From the NCBI RefSeq assembly GCF_035117555.1, contig NZ_JAYKPK010000001.1, forward strand, positions 591,178-655,177: DNA of 64,000 nt, in the 5' to 3' direction. This stretch comes from Yoonia sp035117555. Its GTDB lineage: Bacteria; Pseudomonadota; Alphaproteobacteria; Rhodobacterales; Rhodobacteraceae. The notes below the pieces were generated by a model. The model saw only the letters and a list, made by a program, of their open reading frames with translations, did not search any database and was not told the origin of the DNA. Within the stretch, counting starts at the first letter, position 1. Every line of letters begins with the position of its first letter. The position numbers and the translations under genes were made by a program. Of the stretch, positions 43,787 to 52,378 are shown one piece after another.

Positions 43787-46108
43787 ATGACCGCCATCGC
43801 AGATCGCATTGCCCGCACCATCGCCGCCGAGATCGCAGCGCGCCCGGATCAGGTTACCGCGACAATCGCTTTGTTGGATGGCGGCGACACCGTGCCTTTT
43901 GTCGCGCGCTACCGCAAAGAGGCCACAGGCGGGCTCGATGATACACAATTGCGCAAACTGGCCGAACGGTTGGAGTATTTGCGCGATCTTGAAAAGCGGC
44001 GCGCGAGTATCGTTGCGGAAATCACGTCGCAGGGAAAACTGACCGATGCGCTGGCCCGCGCGCTGGCCACGGCCGATACCAAATCTGTGCTTGAGGATCT
44101 TTATCTGCCGTTCAAGCCCAAGCGGCGCACCAAAGCCATGATCGCGCGTGAAAACGGGCTGGAACCCTTGCTGCGCGCGATCCTTGCCGACCGCGCGGCG
44201 GACCCTTTGGCCTTGGCGACAGCCTATATCAGTGATGTCGTTCCCACCGAGAAAGACGCGCTCAACGGCGCGCGCGACATTCTGGTCGAGGAATTGGGCG
44301 AAAACGCCGCCCTGCTGGGCCGCCTGCGCGATTTCATGCAGAAAGAGGCGCTGATCACCGCGCAGGTCAGCAAAGGAAAAGAAGAGGTCGGCGCGAAGTT
44401 TTCCGATTATTTCGCCCATAGCGAACTTTGGGCGACGATCCCGTCGCACCGCGCGCTGGCGATCCTGCGCGCCTCCAAAGAAGAGATCGTGACGATCAAT
44501 ATCGCGCCAGAGCCGGAAACCGGCCTGCCGCGCGTGATCGGCATGATCGCCGCCGAAATCGGGATCACCGGCGACGGCAAAGGTGATACTTGGCTACGCG
44601 AGGTTGCGCGATGGGCCTGGAATGTCAAATTGAGCCTGTCGATGTTCATGGACCTGATGACCGACCTGCGCCGCCGCGCCCATGATGCCGCGATTGATGT
44701 CTTTGCCCGCAACCTGCGCGATCTGCTGCTGGCGGCACCGGCTGGCGCGCGGGCAACATTAGGCCTTGATCCAGGGATCAGGACCGGGTGCAAAGTCGCC
44801 GTCGTGGATGAAACGGGCAAGCTGTTGGATACAGCGACGATCTATCCGTTCCAGCCACGCATGGACCTGCGCGGTGCCGAAGCCACGCTGACCCAGATGA
44901 TCCAGAAACATGGCATCGCCCTCATCGCCATCGGCAATGGCACCGCCAGCCGCGAATCCGAACGCTTGGTCGCTGATGTGATCAAAGCCCTGCCCGCAGG
45001 CACACCCCGCCCGACCCCGGTGATCGTGTCAGAGGCCGGGGCATCGGTCTATTCCGCCTCCGAACTCGCGTCACAGGAATTCCCCGATGTTGATGTGTCG
45101 ATCCGTGGTGCCGTGTCCATCGCGCGCCGCCTGCAGGACCCTTTGTCTGAACTGGTGAAAATCGAACCACAGGCCATCGGCGTCGGCCAGTATCAGCATG
45201 ACGTGGACCAGCGGCGACTGGCGCAAAGCCTTGCCGCTGTGGTCGAAGATGCAGTGAACGCAGTGGGTGTGGACCTCAACATGGCCTCTGCGCCGCTGTT
45301 GTCGCATATCGCAGGGCTGGGGCCGTCGCTGGCGCAGGCGGTTGTGGCGCATCGCGATGCGCACGGGCCATTTGCCAATCGCAAAGCCTTGTTGAAGGTC
45401 GCGGGGCTTGGCCCCAAGGCGTTCCAGCAATGCGCCGGTTTCCTGCGGATCAGCGGCGGGACGGATCCGCTAGACGCCTCATCCGTCCACCCCGAAGCCT
45501 ACGGCGTCGCACGCAAGATCGTCAAAGCCTGCGGGCGCGATATCCGCGAGATCATGGGCAACAGCAGCGCCCTGTCCAGCCTACGCGCCGAACAATTCGT
45601 GGATGGCGATTTTGGTCTGCCCACCGTGCGCGATATTCTGACCGAGCTGGAAAAGCCGGGCCGCGACCCGCGACCCACCTTCAAAACCGCGACCTTTGCT
45701 GAAGGCATCGACAGTATCACCGACCTCAAACCCGGCATGTCGCTGGAAGGCACCGTCACCAATGTCGCGGCCTTCGGGGCCTTTGTCGATATCGGCGTGC
45801 ATCAGGACGGGCTGGTCCATGTCAGCCAACTGGCCGATAAATTCGTCAAAGACCCGCATGAGGTGGTCAAAGCAGGCGATGTCGTGCGCGTCCGCGTCAC
45901 CGAAGTGGACGTGCCGCGCAAACGCATCGGCCTGACCATGCGCAAAGACAACGATGCGAACCCCGCCCCGCGGACGCGCGATGCGGCCGCAGCAGGCGCT
46001 TCGCGGACAGCAAAGACCGGCAAAACACGACCTCCCGAAGCGCAAAGCCAGGGTGCATTCGGGTCCGCCCTGGCGGATGCGATGAAACGCCGACCAAACG
46101 GCGCGTGA
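43787..46108 (+). CDS. tex: Transcription accessory protein Tex
   Basis: RNA-binding protein of 773 residues, highly conserved in bacteria. In order: the N-terminal helical region (IAAEIAARPDQVTATIALLD and PFVARYRKEATGGLDDTQLR), a YqgF-like domain (GLDPGIRTGCKVAVVDETGK near residue 325), the GNGTASRESERLVADVI stretch, tandem HhH (VGVDLNMASAPLLSHIAGLG and FANRKALLKVAGLGPKAFQQ) and a C-terminal S1 domain (GMSLEGTVTNVAAFGAFVDI and RIGLTMRKDND). The ATG at 43787 has AAGGA seven bases upstream; the longer upstream frame has no similarity. It appears to be a single-gene unit. Confidence 0.95.
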   Translation: MTAIADRIARTIAAEIAARPDQVTATIALLDGGDTVPFVARYRKEATGGLDDTQLRKLAERLEYLRDLEKRRASIVAEITSQGKLTDALARALATADTKSVLEDLYLPFKPKRRTKAMIARENGLEPLLRAILADRAADPLALATAYISDVVPTEKDALNGARDILVEELGENAALLGRLRDFMQKEALITAQVSKGKEEVGAKFSDYFAHSELWATIPSHRALAILRASKEEIVTINIAPEPETGLPRVIGMIAAEIGITGDGKGDTWLREVARWAWNVKLSLSMFMDLMTDLRRRAHDAAIDVFARNLRDLLLAAPAGARATLGLDPGIRTGCKVAVVDETGKLLDTATIYPFQPRMDLRGAEATLTQMIQKHGIALIAIGNGTASRESERLVADVIKALPAGTPRPTPVIVSEAGASVYSASELASQEFPDVDVSIRGAVSIARRLQDPLSELVKIEPQAIGVGQYQHDVDQRRLAQSLAAVVEDAVNAVGVDLNMASAPLLSHIAGLGPSLAQAVVAHRDAHGPFANRKALLKVAGLGPKAFQQCAGFLRISGGTDPLDASSVHPEAYGVARKIVKACGRDIREIMGNSSALSSLRAEQFVDGDFGLPTVRDILTELEKPGRDPRPTFKTATFAEGIDSITDLKPGMSLEGTVTNVAAFGAFVDIGVHQDGLVHVSQLADKFVKDPHEVVKAGDVVRVRVTEVDVPRKRIGLTMRKDNDANPAPRTRDAAAAGASRTAKTGKTRPPEAQSQGAFGSALADAMKRRPNGA

Positions 46109-46485
46109 CGTCTGAGGGGTCTTGCCAGCAACGGTCCCGATGAGCAGCCCTTGCCCTAAGCAGCAGTGAATATCTGCATGGGCAGGGGCAAAGCGAGAGG
46201 CAATACCGTCGAAACAGACGACTACATTCATATTCTCGGCGGATGAATCAAACTGTGAGATCTGCAGGATCCTGTCGGTTCTGCGTTGCTCAGCTTTTCT
46301 GGGGATTTAGTGGCGGACAGACAGTCAGCCAAACAACAACAAGCATTCATTTAGTCCGTATGATAACAGAGAAATAATTTACTTGGTTAATAAAAATGTG
46401 TAGCAATATGATTAGCATATTTTTAACAGAGTGTTGGTTGCGGGAGCTCGACTTGGACACTGTTTAGCACGCCTTCGAACGGTCG
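46109..46485. other. AT-rich intergenic region, no recognised gene
   Basis: Base composition drops sharply here (for example ATAATTTACTTGGTTAATAA near 46372), unlike the flanking tex and pst genes. No RNA gene, terminator or repeat was recognised. The AT-rich stretch runs on into the small frame and atypical regulator at 46486-47416. Confidence 0.5.
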
Positions 46486-46692
46486 TCATGAGTCGATGAA
46501 AGACAAAATCAAGCTACGGTGGATGTAATTTTCTCGTTCTAAAGCGTTATACAATTCATCTGAGGGCCAATCCTTTGGCGTCCAGAAATCGAAAGATGAG
46601 ATCGAAAAACGGATGCAATTCGTGAAACATACCGTCACTGGCGGATCGAAAAAACCACCGCGATACTTTCCCGCTGTGATAAATTGCACCAA
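46486..46692 (-). CDS. Possible small hypothetical protein after the atypical regulator gene
   Basis: A 68-residue frame, starting with TTG (or GTG one codon later), sixteen bases after the stop of the regulator-like gene. It has CFTNCIRFSISSFDFWTPKD and ALERENYIHRSLILSFIDS. An AAGG lies about ten bases before the start. Low GC matches the neighbouring regulator. No family is recognised, and chance is possible in AT-rich sequence. Confidence 0.28.
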   Translation of the reverse strand: MVQFITAGKYRGGFFDPPVTVCFTNCIRFSISSFDFWTPKDWPSDELYNALERENYIHRSLILSFIDS

Positions 46693-46708
46693 AATTATGT
46701 TACCTTGC

Positions 46709-47416
46709 CTAATCCCCGGCTAACGTAAAACCGATCCCGCGCACAACTCGTAAAGGATCAACCCCGATCTGCTTCTTTATACGGCTGCGCATTCGAAAGA
46801 TGTGCAGTTCATTAGACCGAAGGGAAGTGACTCTGTTGCCAAAAACGAGTTTTGCCAATGATTGCTTATCCAACACCGCCTCGGGTGCGTCGAAAAAAGG
46901 ACCAATCACACAATGATCTGTTTTGCTCATTGTCGCACAACGCTCACCTTGACAAAGCCTAAATTGCTGGCAATCTAGGGTAAATACATTCGTAGATCTA
47001 AGGTCTTTGATAGCAATCGGGCGCTCGCGGCGTAATGTGGACCTGACAGTAATAAAGCAGTTGGCAGTACTAGACTGCTGATTCAAAAGTCCAATGGTCT
47101 CAGTTTTCGCGCTGAGTGTAGGGACATAGGGTAATATAGCTAGAGTTTCGGTTGCCTGATACGCTTTTATTAGCGCAGTTGTATCAGGGTGGGCTGTGGC
47201 CAAAGTGATATCATAAACTACTATATCCGGCTTTACGTTAGCCAAGACAGTCAGAGCTATCGATATTTCAGGGCTATGGAACAGCTCTATCAAGGCGAGA
47301 TCGCAGGCAGCAACAAGCGCGTAAGTCGGTTCGCTTGGTGAAAGCCAAAGCAGCTTCGAACGCTCTGTGCTTTCAGAGAGAACAACTGGTAGAATGCGTG
47401 CTTTATCCCAGCGCAT
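46709..47416 (-). CDS. Atypical OmpR-type winged-helix regulator with degenerate receiver
   Basis: Protein of 235 residues. The C-terminal part (about 165-235) is a Trans_reg_C winged helix, with VIGPFFDAPEAVLDKQSLAK, SLRSNELHIFRMRSRIKKQI and the ending DPLRVVRGIGFTLAGD, like PhoB. The N-terminal part (20-130) resembles a receiver fold, but the acidic pocket is missing; D69 in VVYDITLA is the only candidate for the phosphorylated Asp. The ATG overlaps the end of phoB by 14 bases, so it is probably translated after PhoB. GC content and codon use are clearly lower than in the pst-pho genes, which suggests later acquisition. Its target is unknown; phosphate or arsenic control is inference. Confidence 0.72.
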   Translation of the reverse strand: MRWDKARILPVVLSESTERSKLLWLSPSEPTYALVAACDLALIELFHSPEISIALTVLANVKPDIVVYDITLATAHPDTTALIKAYQATETLAILPYVPTLSAKTETIGLLNQQSSTANCFITVRSTLRRERPIAIKDLRSTNVFTLDCQQFRLCQGERCATMSKTDHCVIGPFFDAPEAVLDKQSLAKLVFGNRVTSLRSNELHIFRMRSRIKKQIGVDPLRVVRGIGFTLAGD

Positions 47417-48092
47417 ATCCGGCGCCGCGCACAGTGCGGATCAGGTCGTCGCCGCCGTGACTGCCCAGAACCTTGCGCAACCGGCCGACATGCACGTCAA
47501 CGGTGCGGGTATCGACATAGATGTCGCGGCCCCAGACGCGGTCCAGCAATTGATCCCGGCTCCAGACCCGGCCCGGCTTTTCCATGAAGGTGGTCAGCAG
47601 GCGGAATTCGGTCGGGCCGAGGCGCAGCTCATTCGCGCCACGGAACACTTTGTGGGTTTCGGAATCCAGCACGATATCGTCGTAAACCAGCCGCTCGCCC
47701 ATTGTCGCAGGCCGCGACCGGCGCAGATGCGCCTTCACACGCGCCAGAAGTTCGATGATCGAATAGGGTTTGGAGATGTAATCATCCGCCCCGGTTTCCA
47801 GACCGCGAACTTTGTCCACCTCTTCCGACCGTGCAGAGAGCATGATCACGGGTGTCATGCGGAACGCCGGGCGGCTTTTGATCTGGCGGCAGATTTCGAT
47901 GCCGGATGTGCCGGGCAGCATCCAATCCAGCAGGATCAGATCGGGCTGTTCTTCTTCGATCAACAACAGAGCTTCGTTGCCATCGGCGGCTTTGATGACG
48001 CGGAACCCTTCGCTTTCAAGGTTGTAAGCCAGCACTTCACGTTGTGCTGGCTCATCTTCGACCACAAGGACAGAAGGTTGCAGTTCGACCAT
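47403..48092 (-). CDS. phoB: Phosphate regulon response regulator PhoB
   Basis: Response regulator of 229 residues. The receiver domain has the acidic pair E12/D13 (VLVVEDEPAQRE), phospho-acceptor D56 in LILLDWMLPG and Lys near 105 in YISKPYS. The winged-helix DNA-binding domain (135-229) includes RLGPTEFRLLTTFMEKPGRV and DVHVGRLRKVLGSHGGDDLI with the end RTVRGAGYAL. It activates genes behind Pho boxes when phosphate is low. The start shares its first base with the end of phoU. No phoR gene is adjacent, so the sensor kinase lies elsewhere. Confidence 0.95.
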   Translation of the reverse strand: MVELQPSVLVVEDEPAQREVLAYNLESEGFRVIKAADGNEALLLIEEEQPDLILLDWMLPGTSGIEICRQIKSRPAFRMTPVIMLSARSEEVDKVRGLETGADDYISKPYSIIELLARVKAHLRRSRPATMGERLVYDDIVLDSETHKVFRGANELRLGPTEFRLLTTFMEKPGRVWSRDQLLDRVWGRDIYVDTRTVDVHVGRLRKVLGSHGGDDLIRTVRGAGYALG

Positions 48093-48808
48093 CAGATGGC
48101 ACTTCCTTGCAGTTCCAATGCAGTGTCGTCCTGCTTGGGCCGTTCATCCTCAGGCAGCTTGCCAGTCACGGCATAGATCGCCTGTTCGGCGATGCCGGTG
48201 GCATGATCGCCGATCCGTTCGATGTTTTTGGCGATGAAATGCAGATGCATGCCCACGGCGATATTGGCATGGTCTTCCATCATATGGGTCAGAAGCGAGC
48301 GGAACAGGGTGTTGTATATCTGATCTGCTTCGACATCGCGGTCAATGATGTCATGCGCTTTGGTCACATCGCGCTGGATGAAAGCGTCCAGCGCATCATT
48401 GATCATGCTTTCAACAAAGGAAGACATGCGCCCCAAGTCAGACAAGGTGCCGCTGATCGGGCCGACGCTCGACATCGCCTTGGTCCGCTTGGCGATATTC
48501 TTGGCATAATCGCCGCAGCGTTCCAGATGCGAGCTGATTTCCATCACCGACAGCACCAGCCGCAGGTCTTTCGCCGTCGGCGCGCGCAGGGCCAGCAGAC
48601 GGGCTGCATCGGCTTTGACCATCAGGTCAAGCTCATCGATGATCCCGTCGCCTTTGCGCACCTGTTCGGCCAATTCGGCGTCGCGGGTTTTCAGCGCCTT
48701 CGCCGCATCGCTGAGCGCCTGTTCCACCAGACCGCCCATTTTCATGACCGTGGCCTGAATGCTTTCAAGGTCGCGGTCGAAGGACGCGACGATATGTTGA
48801 TCGTTCAT
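48092..48808 (-). CDS. phoU: Phosphate transport regulator PhoU
   Basis: Cytoplasmic helical protein of 238 residues with two PhoU repeats: HIVASFDRDLESIQATVMKM near the start and the second repeat from about residue 120 (FVESMINDALDAFIQRDVTK). The metal-binding type motif is in RDVEADQIYNTLF. PhoU links the Pst importer to PhoR and keeps the regulon off when phosphate is abundant. The gene lies between pstB (twelve bases upstream) and phoB, the standard order. Confidence 0.95.
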   Translation of the reverse strand: MNDQHIVASFDRDLESIQATVMKMGGLVEQALSDAAKALKTRDAELAEQVRKGDGIIDELDLMVKADAARLLALRAPTAKDLRLVLSVMEISSHLERCGDYAKNIAKRTKAMSSVGPISGTLSDLGRMSSFVESMINDALDAFIQRDVTKAHDIIDRDVEADQIYNTLFRSLLTHMMEDHANIAVGMHLHFIAKNIERIGDHATGIAEQAIYAVTGKLPEDERPKQDDTALELQGSAI

Positions 48809-48819
48809 AGCTTTGATCC

Positions 48820-49617
48820 TTATCCGATCCGGCCGGTGATATAGCTTTCGGTGCGTGGGTCTTGCGGGTTGGTGAAGATCTGATCGGTGGTGTTGAATTC
48901 CACCAGATTGCCCAAGTGGAAGAACGCGGTCTTTTGGCTGACGCGGGCCGCCTGCTGCATAGAGTGGGTCACGATCACGACCGAAAATTCCTGGCGCAAT
49001 TCATCGATCAGCTCTTCGATCTGGGCTGTGGCAATCGGATCAAGCGCAGAGCAAGGTTCGTCCATCAGCAGCACTTCTGGTGCTGTCGCAACGGCCCGGG
49101 CAATGCACAGACGTTGCTGCTGACCACCCGACAGGCCGGTGCCGGGGGAATTCAGGCGGTCCTTCGCCTCGTTCCAAAGTGCGGCACGGCGCAGCGACTT
49201 TTCAACGATGATATCCATGTCGGCCTTTGTTTGCGCCAGACCGTGGATTTTCGGGCCATAAGCCACGTTATCATAGATCGACTTGGGGAAAGGGTTGGGT
49301 TTCTGGAACACCATCCCGACCTTGGCACGCAATTGCACCGGATCGACGCGGGCGTCATAGATATCCTGCCCATCCATCGTGATGCTACCGGTGACGCGGC
49401 AGATGTCGATCGTGTCGTTCATCCGGTTGAGGCAACGCAGGAAGGTCGACTTGCCGCAGCCCGACGGGCCGATAAAAGCAGTGACCATCTTGTCACCGAT
49501 TTCGACATTCACGTCCTTGATGGCGTGGGTATCGCCATAAAAGACCTGCACACCGGAGGCAGCGATTTTTGTTTCATTCATTTCAGAAGTTCTTTCAACT
49601 CGTCTCAGATCATCCAT
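48820..49617 (-). CDS. pstB: Phosphate ABC transporter ATP-binding protein PstB
   Basis: ATPase of 265 residues. It has Walker A GPSGCGKST near residue 50, the PstB-type segment MVFQKPNPFPKSIYDNVAYG, signature LSGGQQQRLCIARA, Walker B VLLMDEPCSALDPIAT and the end GNLVEFNTTDQIFTNPQDPR. The ATG at 49617 has AAGGA seven bases upstream, eleven bases after the pstA stop. A start six codons earlier would overlap pstA, and one 12 codons later (MNETK) lacks an SD. It powers PstCA. Confidence 0.95.
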   Translation of the reverse strand: MDDLRRVERTSEMNETKIAASGVQVFYGDTHAIKDVNVEIGDKMVTAFIGPSGCGKSTFLRCLNRMNDTIDICRVTGSITMDGQDIYDARVDPVQLRAKVGMVFQKPNPFPKSIYDNVAYGPKIHGLAQTKADMDIIVEKSLRRAALWNEAKDRLNSPGTGLSGGQQQRLCIARAVATAPEVLLMDEPCSALDPIATAQIEELIDELRQEFSVVIVTHSMQQAARVSQKTAFFHLGNLVEFNTTDQIFTNPQDPRTESYITGRIG

Positions 49618-49628
49618 GGTGCGGTCCT

Positions 49629-50924
49629 TTACCAACGGCGTTCAAATTTGCTGCGCATATAGATGGCGATCCCGTTCATGAAAATCAGGAAAGTCAGCAA
49701 TACCAGAATGGCAGCAGAGGTCCGGCTGACAAAGCCGCGTTCGGGGCTGTCGGCCCAGATAAAGATCTGGGTTGGCAGGGCGGTGGCGGCTTCAAACGGG
49801 CTCGAAGCAGCCGAGGTGATGAACGCGTTCATCCCGATCAGCAGCAGGGGGGCTGTTTCACCCAAAGCCTGTGCCAGACCGATGATCGTGCCGGTCAGGA
49901 TACCAGGCATCGCGAGAGGCAGCACGTGCTGGAACACCACCTGTTGTTTTGAGGCACCCACACCCAAGGCCGCTTCGCGGATCGAGGGTGGCACGGCCTT
50001 CAGCGCGGCGCGGGTCGCGATGATGATTGTCGGCATTGTCATCAAGGCCAATGTCAAACCACCCACGAAGGGGGCAGAGCGTGGCATCCCGAGGTAGTTG
50101 AGGAAAACCGCCAGCGCCAGCAGACCGAAGACCACCGAAGGCACAGCCGCAAGGTTGTTGATATTCACTTCGATGAAGTCGGACACTTTGTTCTTGGGTG
50201 CGAATTCTTCAAGGTAGATCGCAGCACCGATCCCAGCGGGAAAGGCGATGATGAAACAGATCAGCAAGGCCCAGAACGACCCGACCAGCGCCCCACGCAG
50301 ACCGGCAAGTTCAGGAAAGCGGGAATCGGCATTGGTGATCAGCGAAAAATTCAGCGGTTTACTGATCGCGCCAGCATCAACCAACTCGTCCCACCAACCC
50401 ACGGCCTGATCATTGACGCGGCGCAAAGCTTCTGGCGTGTCGCGATTGATCGACCCTTTGTGCAATTGGTCGAATGCGTCAGAGGCGGGGACGGTGATGC
50501 TGATGGTCTGCCCGATCAAGGACGGATCGGCAACAACCCGGTCGCGCACATAAAACTGCGCCCCGTTTGACAGGATCTGCTGCACAGCACGCCGTTCTGA
50601 ATCGTCATCAACACTCGGCAGCTTTGCGATCATCGCATTGGTCACGACATTCTGGAAACCGCCACGGGGCAGGTTTTCGACGGGGACTTCAGCAGGATCG
50701 ATAAAGACATCCAACGTGATATGCGTCTGTACAAAGGCGGTGTGGCCGGTGCGGATCAGCGAAGCGAACAGCAAGAACATGACTGCAAAAGCGATGGAGA
50801 TTGCCACGAGACCAAGACCTTGCAGCAGCACGTCTTTACGCTTGCGGCGGGCGATAGCCGGTGACCGGTCTGTCAGCGAAATCTGGTGTGGGGCGGGTAT
50901 GCCCGTGTTAGGAGAGTCAACCAT
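49629..50924 (-). CDS. pstA: Phosphate ABC transporter permease PstA
   Basis: Inner-membrane subunit of 431 residues. It is longer than the E. coli protein because of a periplasmic insertion (about 70-200) with DVFIDPAEVPVENLPRGGFQ and FYVRDRVVADPSLIGQTISI, common in alphaproteobacteria. The permease core has AFPAGIGAAIYLEEFAPKNK near residue 230, the coupling loop IREAALGVGASKQQVVFQHV and LPLAMPGILTGTIIGLAQAL. It lies between pstC and pstB. Confidence 0.94.
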   Translation of the reverse strand: MVDSPNTGIPAPHQISLTDRSPAIARRKRKDVLLQGLGLVAISIAFAVMFLLFASLIRTGHTAFVQTHITLDVFIDPAEVPVENLPRGGFQNVVTNAMIAKLPSVDDDSERRAVQQILSNGAQFYVRDRVVADPSLIGQTISITVPASDAFDQLHKGSINRDTPEALRRVNDQAVGWWDELVDAGAISKPLNFSLITNADSRFPELAGLRGALVGSFWALLICFIIAFPAGIGAAIYLEEFAPKNKVSDFIEVNINNLAAVPSVVFGLLALAVFLNYLGMPRSAPFVGGLTLALMTMPTIIIATRAALKAVPPSIREAALGVGASKQQVVFQHVLPLAMPGILTGTIIGLAQALGETAPLLLIGMNAFITSAASSPFEAATALPTQIFIWADSPERGFVSRTSAAILVLLTFLIFMNGIAIYMRSKFERRW

Positions 50925-50935
50925 TTATCAATGCC

Positions 50936-52312
50936 TCAATCATAGATTTCGCGGTATTTGCGGACGATCCGCAAGGCCAGCACGTTGATGCCAAGTGTGA
51001 TGATGAACAACATCATTCCCAGCGCAAAGGCTGACAGCGTCTTGGGGTTGTCGAAGGCAGTGTCGCCAATCAGCAGTGTCACGATCTGTACCGTCACGGC
51101 TGTGACCGAATCGAGCGGATTGATCGTCATCCTTGCGATCAGACCGGCGGCCATCACCACAATCATGGTTTCACCAATCGCGCGGCTGACGGCCAGCAGC
51201 ACACCACCGACGATGCCGGGGATGGCGGCAGGGAACAGGACGTTCAGCATGGTTTCCGACCGTGTGGCCCCCAGCGCCAGGGCGCCGTCACGCAAGCTTT
51301 GCGGGACTGCAGCCAAGGCGTCATCGGCGAAGGACGAAATGAACGGGATCAACATGATCCCCATCACCCCACCAGCCGCCAAGGCTGTGTTCGATGCGAC
51401 GTCAAGCCCCAGCGTTGCACCTGTGCTGCGCAGCCAAGGGGCCACGACCAGGATCGCGAAGAAGCCGTAGACAATCGTTGGCACACCCGAAAGGATTTCA
51501 AGGAAGGGCTTGATGACCGAGCGTGCGCGGCGCGAAGCGAATTCGTTCAGATAGATGGCGGTCATCAGACCGATGGGAATGGCAATGATCAAGGCCACGC
51601 TGGCGATCACGAATGTCCCAAGGAACACCGGAATGGCACCAAAGGCACCTTCGGCAGCGATCTGGTCCGCGCGGATCGGGATCTGTGGTTCCCAGTTCAG
51701 ACCAAACAGGAATTCCGTGATCGGCACCATCGAGAAGAATTTGCTTGTCTCATAGGCGAGCGCGAAAACGATCGCAACGGTGACAAAAATTGCGAAGATC
51801 GCGCAGAAGCCCATCAGCCGCAGAATGATGCCTTCGCTGCCCTGGCGGGCGCGGAATTCGGCGGTCACCGTGCGGCGGGCAAAGGCGATCAGTGCTGCAA
51901 CCGCGATGACCACGACGATCACCAGCGCGATATCTGCAGTGCGGCTATATCCGACAAGACGTTCCGCCGCTTCGATCTTCCACGGTTCGGGCGTGCCGAA
52001 CACCCGCCCGCTGGCGAGAGAGTTGATTTCGGCCATGATCAACTGGATCGCGCCAGTACCAAGGCCGTCAAACGTGCCTTCCGGCAGGCTGGCGGCGACC
52101 AGACGCTGGATCAATGGATCAGCCAGCGCGATCCACACGAGAATAAGAATGAAAACCGGCACGAGAACGACCAGAGCCGAAAACATGCCGTGGAAACCGA
52201 CCAGAGAGTGCAATGTTGCGCCCCCGTCACGAATGGCCTGAGCGGCCCTTATGTTCATCACATAACCGATGGCGGCGGCGACAAACAGGATGATGAAAGC
52301 GAGCAGGATCAT
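50936..52312 (-). CDS. pstC: Phosphate ABC transporter permease PstC
   Basis: Inner-membrane subunit of about 458 residues, with an extended N-terminal half as in other alphaproteobacterial PstC. The core has FVIASVALIIAIPIGLMTAI with YLNEFASRRARSVIKPFLEI, the coupling loop LRDGALALGATRSETMLNVL and FPAAIPGIVGGVLLAVSRAI. The chosen ATG at 52312 begins MILLAFIILFVAAAIGYVM, the family-like first helix; a TTG at 52324 is in frame. Neither start has a strong SD. A hairpin terminator lies just upstream, between this gene and pstS. Confidence 0.92.
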   Translation of the reverse strand: MILLAFIILFVAAAIGYVMNIRAAQAIRDGGATLHSLVGFHGMFSALVVLVPVFILILVWIALADPLIQRLVAASLPEGTFDGLGTGAIQLIMAEINSLASGRVFGTPEPWKIEAAERLVGYSRTADIALVIVVVIAVAALIAFARRTVTAEFRARQGSEGIILRLMGFCAIFAIFVTVAIVFALAYETSKFFSMVPITEFLFGLNWEPQIPIRADQIAAEGAFGAIPVFLGTFVIASVALIIAIPIGLMTAIYLNEFASRRARSVIKPFLEILSGVPTIVYGFFAILVVAPWLRSTGATLGLDVASNTALAAGGVMGIMLIPFISSFADDALAAVPQSLRDGALALGATRSETMLNVLFPAAIPGIVGGVLLAVSRAIGETMIVVMAAGLIARMTINPLDSVTAVTVQIVTLLIGDTAFDNPKTLSAFALGMMLFIITLGINVLALRIVRKYREIYD

Positions 52313-52331
52313 GCAACTGGCCAATCTGTTG

Positions 52332-52365
52332 AAAAAAACCTGCCCCGCGGCTTTCGCGGGGCAGG
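52332..52365 (-). terminator. Intrinsic terminator/attenuator between pstS and pstC
   Basis: On the minus strand an eleven-base perfect stem (CCTGCCCCGCG paired with CGCGGGGCAGG, five-base loop) is followed by seven T residues. It comes after the pstS stop and before pstC. Such partial terminators allow much more binding protein than permease to be made. Confidence 0.85.
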
Positions 52366-52378
52366 CCTGGAGACTAAT

